Assembly: GCF_000331775.1 (NCBI RefSeq)
Contig: NZ_CAPJ01000045.1
Location: 1-10,895 of the forward strand
Direction: 5' to 3'
Length of the DNA: 10,895 nucleotides
Origin: Xanthomonas translucens pv. translucens DSM 18974
GTDB lineage: Bacteria > Pseudomonadota > Gammaproteobacteria > Xanthomonadales > Xanthomonadaceae
Part shown: piece by piece, positions 1-10,895 of the stretch
Position numbering within the stretch: the first letter of the stretch is position 1
Layout: each line of letters begins with the position of its first letter
The notes under the pieces: generated by a model
Database searches by the model: none
Told to the model about the DNA's origin: nothing
The model's input: only the letters and a program-made list of their open reading frames with translations
Position numbers and translations under genes: made by a program

Positions 1-8809
<8,809 letters not shown>

Positions 8810-8813
<4 letters not shown>

Positions 8814-10895
8814 CCCCGTTCGATATGACCTCTGCCGTGACCAATCCCGTGCATCCGCTCGGTTCCGCTCAGGAGGGCGTCTGGCTCGGTCAACTGCTCG
8901 CTCCCGAGAAGCCCGGCTACACCATCGGCTGCGTGATGCACTTTGAAGGCCATCTGCGCCGCGATGTCTGGGAACAGGCCGTCGCTTCGGTCATCGCACG
9001 CCATGACGCCCTGCGCACCGTGCTGGTCGAAGGCACGCCGCTGCCAGGCCAGCGCGTGCTGGAGACACTGTCCTTTTCCTTGCCTTGGCACGATTACTCC
9101 GCTGGCCCCGATGGTCAACAACGCGCCTGGGAACACATCCAGCACGCGATGACACAGCCGTTGCTGCGCTATGGCCAACCGCTGTGGGACATCCAGTGGC
9201 TGCAGACCTCGGCCACCGGTGGCTATTGCCTGTATCGCTTCCACCACATCATCGCCGACGGCGTTTCACTGGGCATGCTGTCCGAGCAGATGGTCGATTG
9301 CTACAACCAGCGCCTGCGCGGCCAGCCCGACCAGCCGCCAGCGCCGTCCTATCTGCAAGCGCTCGATGCCGACCAGGCCTATCTGGGCTCCAGCCGCTAT
9401 CAGCGCGATCTGGCGTACTGGCGCGCCCGCCTGCAAGCGCGGCCGGAGCCGCTGTATCCCAGCATCACAGATGCGCTGGGCCATCAGCGCAGTGTGCAGC
9501 TCAGCTGCGCGCTGGACACCCCGGATTTCCTGGCCCTGAGCGCGCTGGCCGAGCGCTTGGGCGGCTCGTTCACCAGCTTGATCCTGGCCTGCCTGGCCAG
9601 CGGTCTGTCTCGACTGAGCAATCACCAGGCGCCGATTGCGATTGGTCTTGCGGTCCACAATCGCCACAACGCGATTGAACGCGACATGTTCGGCATGCTG
9701 TCCACGCAGCTGCCGCTCTACCTGGGCGTCTCGCCGCACGCGGACATCGCCACCGCCATGCGTGCCATCGCGGTGGAATTGCGCGCGGCGATGCGCCACG
9801 CCCGATGCCCACTGCAACATGCCCTGCGCGGGCTGGGCGAGGCCGGACAGCTGGCACCGCGGCCATTCGACGTCAGCGTCTCGGTCGAGGACTTCAGCGC
9901 CTTCTGCGATGCGCCGATCGCGGGCGGTGCATGGCACATGCTGCCGCTGCACGCCGGCTACGAAGACACCGCGCTGGGCGTGTTCGTCCGGCGTTACAGC
10001 CCGCAGCATCCGATCGTGCTGGAGTTCAACGTCAATCCGGACCGGCTGCCTGTGCCGCTGGCCGAACAGGCCCTGGCCGCGCTGCGGCAGATGCTGCTGG
10101 CCTTGCTGGAAGCCCCGCACGCGGCGTTGAGCCAATTGCCGCTGCTGTCTGCGGATCAATGCGCCCAGCTGCAAGGCTTCAATGCGAGCCAGATCGATCT
10201 GGGCGACAGTCGCTGTCTACACCACCAGATCCGGGCGCAGGCGCAACGCACGCCGCTGGCCATCGCGCTGGTCGACGGCGAGGTCGAACTGAGCTACGCC
10301 GCGCTCGACGCCTGTGCCAATCAACTCGCCCATCATCTGATCGCCCTGGGCGTTGGTCCGGACGTGCGCGTGGCGGTCTGCTTGCCGCGCGGCGTCGATC
10401 TGGTCGTCGCCTTGCTGGCCGTGCTCAAGGCCGGCGGCGCCTATGTACCGCTGGACCCGGTCTATCCGCCCGCACGCCTGGACTTCATGCTCAAAGACAG
10501 CGCACCGCGCTGCCTGCTCACCCACACCGCGCTGGCCCATCTGCTGCCTGGTAGCCCGCTTGTGCGCGTCTGGATGGACGACACCGCCAGCTGGGCGATG
10601 CACCCCGCGCACACCCCAGCGTCGCAAGGAGTCAGCCCGCACCACCTGGCGTATGTCATCTACACCTCCGGCTCCAGCGGACACCCCAAGGGCGTGATGA
10701 TTTCCCATCACGCGCTGACCCAGTTCCTGGCCGCGCTGCAGATCCAACTGCCGCTGTCGCCCGAGGACCATCTGTTGGCAGTGACCACCGTCTGCTTCGA
10801 TATCGCCGGCCTGGAACTGTTCGCTCCCTTGATCCATGGCGCCCGCGTGGTCATCGCCGGCGACCAGGCGCTCCAGGATCCGGCCTACTGGTCGC
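8810..10895 (+). CDS. Nonribosomal peptide synthetase (3' partial), C-A...
   Basis: N-terminal 695 residues of a second NRPS. The frame stays open to the window end, so the total size is unknown. Start ATG 8810 is chosen because it is the first ATG after the in-frame TAG at 8753 and overlaps the upstream stop. It leaves only about 14 residues before the condensation domain. Visible domains are C (15-445) and the first half of an A domain (from ~452, cut after motif A4). The N-terminus has no room for a docking (COM) domain and no upstream carrier. The C domain resembles starter or EntF-like domains, suggesting either an initiation module that attaches an acyl group, or a protein that accepts a chain from a separate carrier. 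Because the upstream-encoded protein ends in thioesterases, direct transfer from it is unlikely. No gene name is assigned. Confidence 0.95.
8852..10144 (+). other. N-terminal condensation domain, starter/EntF-like
   Basis: The catalytic motif HHIIADG (residues 145-151) is intact, with H146 and D150. The C1 region reads HPLGSAQEGVWLGQLLAP (15-32), which is closer to the AAQPGIWMAEKL style of EntF and to starter C domains than to the SFAQQRLWFL style of the LCL domain at 648-1982. The later motif VHNRHNAIERDMFGML (282-297) also departs from the usual IGTPVANR / IGLFVNT pattern. By family analogy it could N-acylate the first amino acid with a fatty acid or aryl acid, giving a lipopeptide. The classification is by eye, and a standard elongating C domain cannot be excluded. 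Confidence 0.85.
10163..10895 (+). other. Adenylation domain, N-terminal part (3' truncated by window)
   Basis: The first ~245 residues of an amino-acid-activating domain. Motifs A2 (LKAGGAYVPLDP, residues 539-550) and A3 (YTSGSSGHPKGV, 618-629) are clear. Motif A4 reads FDIAGLELF (663-671). The first three pocket residues are D664, I665 and L668 (positions 235, 236 and 239). D-I-L begins the code reported for some Gly-activating domains (DILQLG...), but the other seven positions lie outside the window, so this is only a hint. The stretch 495-550 is very similar to the same part of A3 in the upstream gene, pointing to a shared origin. Confidence 0.92.

Noticed and set aside
8871..8877. AGGAGGG as a Shine-Dalgarno site for a later start in the second NRPS
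   Set aside because: It encodes QEG inside the C1 motif of the condensation domain. The next in-frame ATG (8936) is about 60 bases away and would delete conserved sequence.

Overview
The whole window is coding sequence for nonribosomal peptide synthetases (NRPSs) on the + strand. The DNA is GC-rich, with GC-dominated third codon positions. The module style (DDFFALGGHSLLA carrier motifs, a dual condensation/epimerisation domain, tandem thioesterases) is typical of Gammaproteobacteria and Betaproteobacteria that make lipopeptides. A xanthomonad-type host (Xanthomonas/Lysobacter), or a Pseudomonas/Burkholderia relative, is the best guess. This is inference from general sequence style; no taxonomic marker gene is present.

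Layout: (1) Positions 1-8813 hold the C-terminal ~2.9 thousand residues of a large multimodular NRPS whose 5' end lies outside the window. Visible domain order is [A1 C-terminal part]-T1 | C(LCL type)-A2-T2 | C/E(dual type)-A3-T3-TE1-TE2. It is a chain-terminating synthetase with two complete thioesterases at its end. (2) At 8810-8813 the stop codon overlaps the start of the next gene as ATGA. (3) Positions 8810-10895 hold the N-terminal 695 residues of a second NRPS, C-A..., cut by the window end inside the A domain.

How the parts work together: each A domain adenylates an amino acid and loads it on the phosphopantetheine of the following T domain, and each C domain joins the growing chain to it. 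The dual C/E domain should flip the residue loaded by A2 to the D form before joining it to the residue chosen by A3. TE1 and/or TE2 then release the peptide. The A3 pocket reads D-V-W-Q-F-G-L-G-G, close to the glutamine code except for its last two positions. The A2 pocket (D-S-L-I-L-G-T-Q-F) matches no code I recognise. The second gene starts with a C domain that resembles starter or EntF-type domains and has almost nothing in front of it. It therefore probably does not receive a chain from the TE-terminated protein encoded upstream. Either biosynthetic order differs from gene order, or the second gene begins a separate assembly line.

No RNA genes, insertion sequences, CRISPR arrays, promoters or terminators are visible. 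There is no intergenic stretch in the window. Residue numbers for the first protein count the Met codon at 18-20 as 1, although this is not the true start. Residue numbers for the second protein count from its ATG at 8810.
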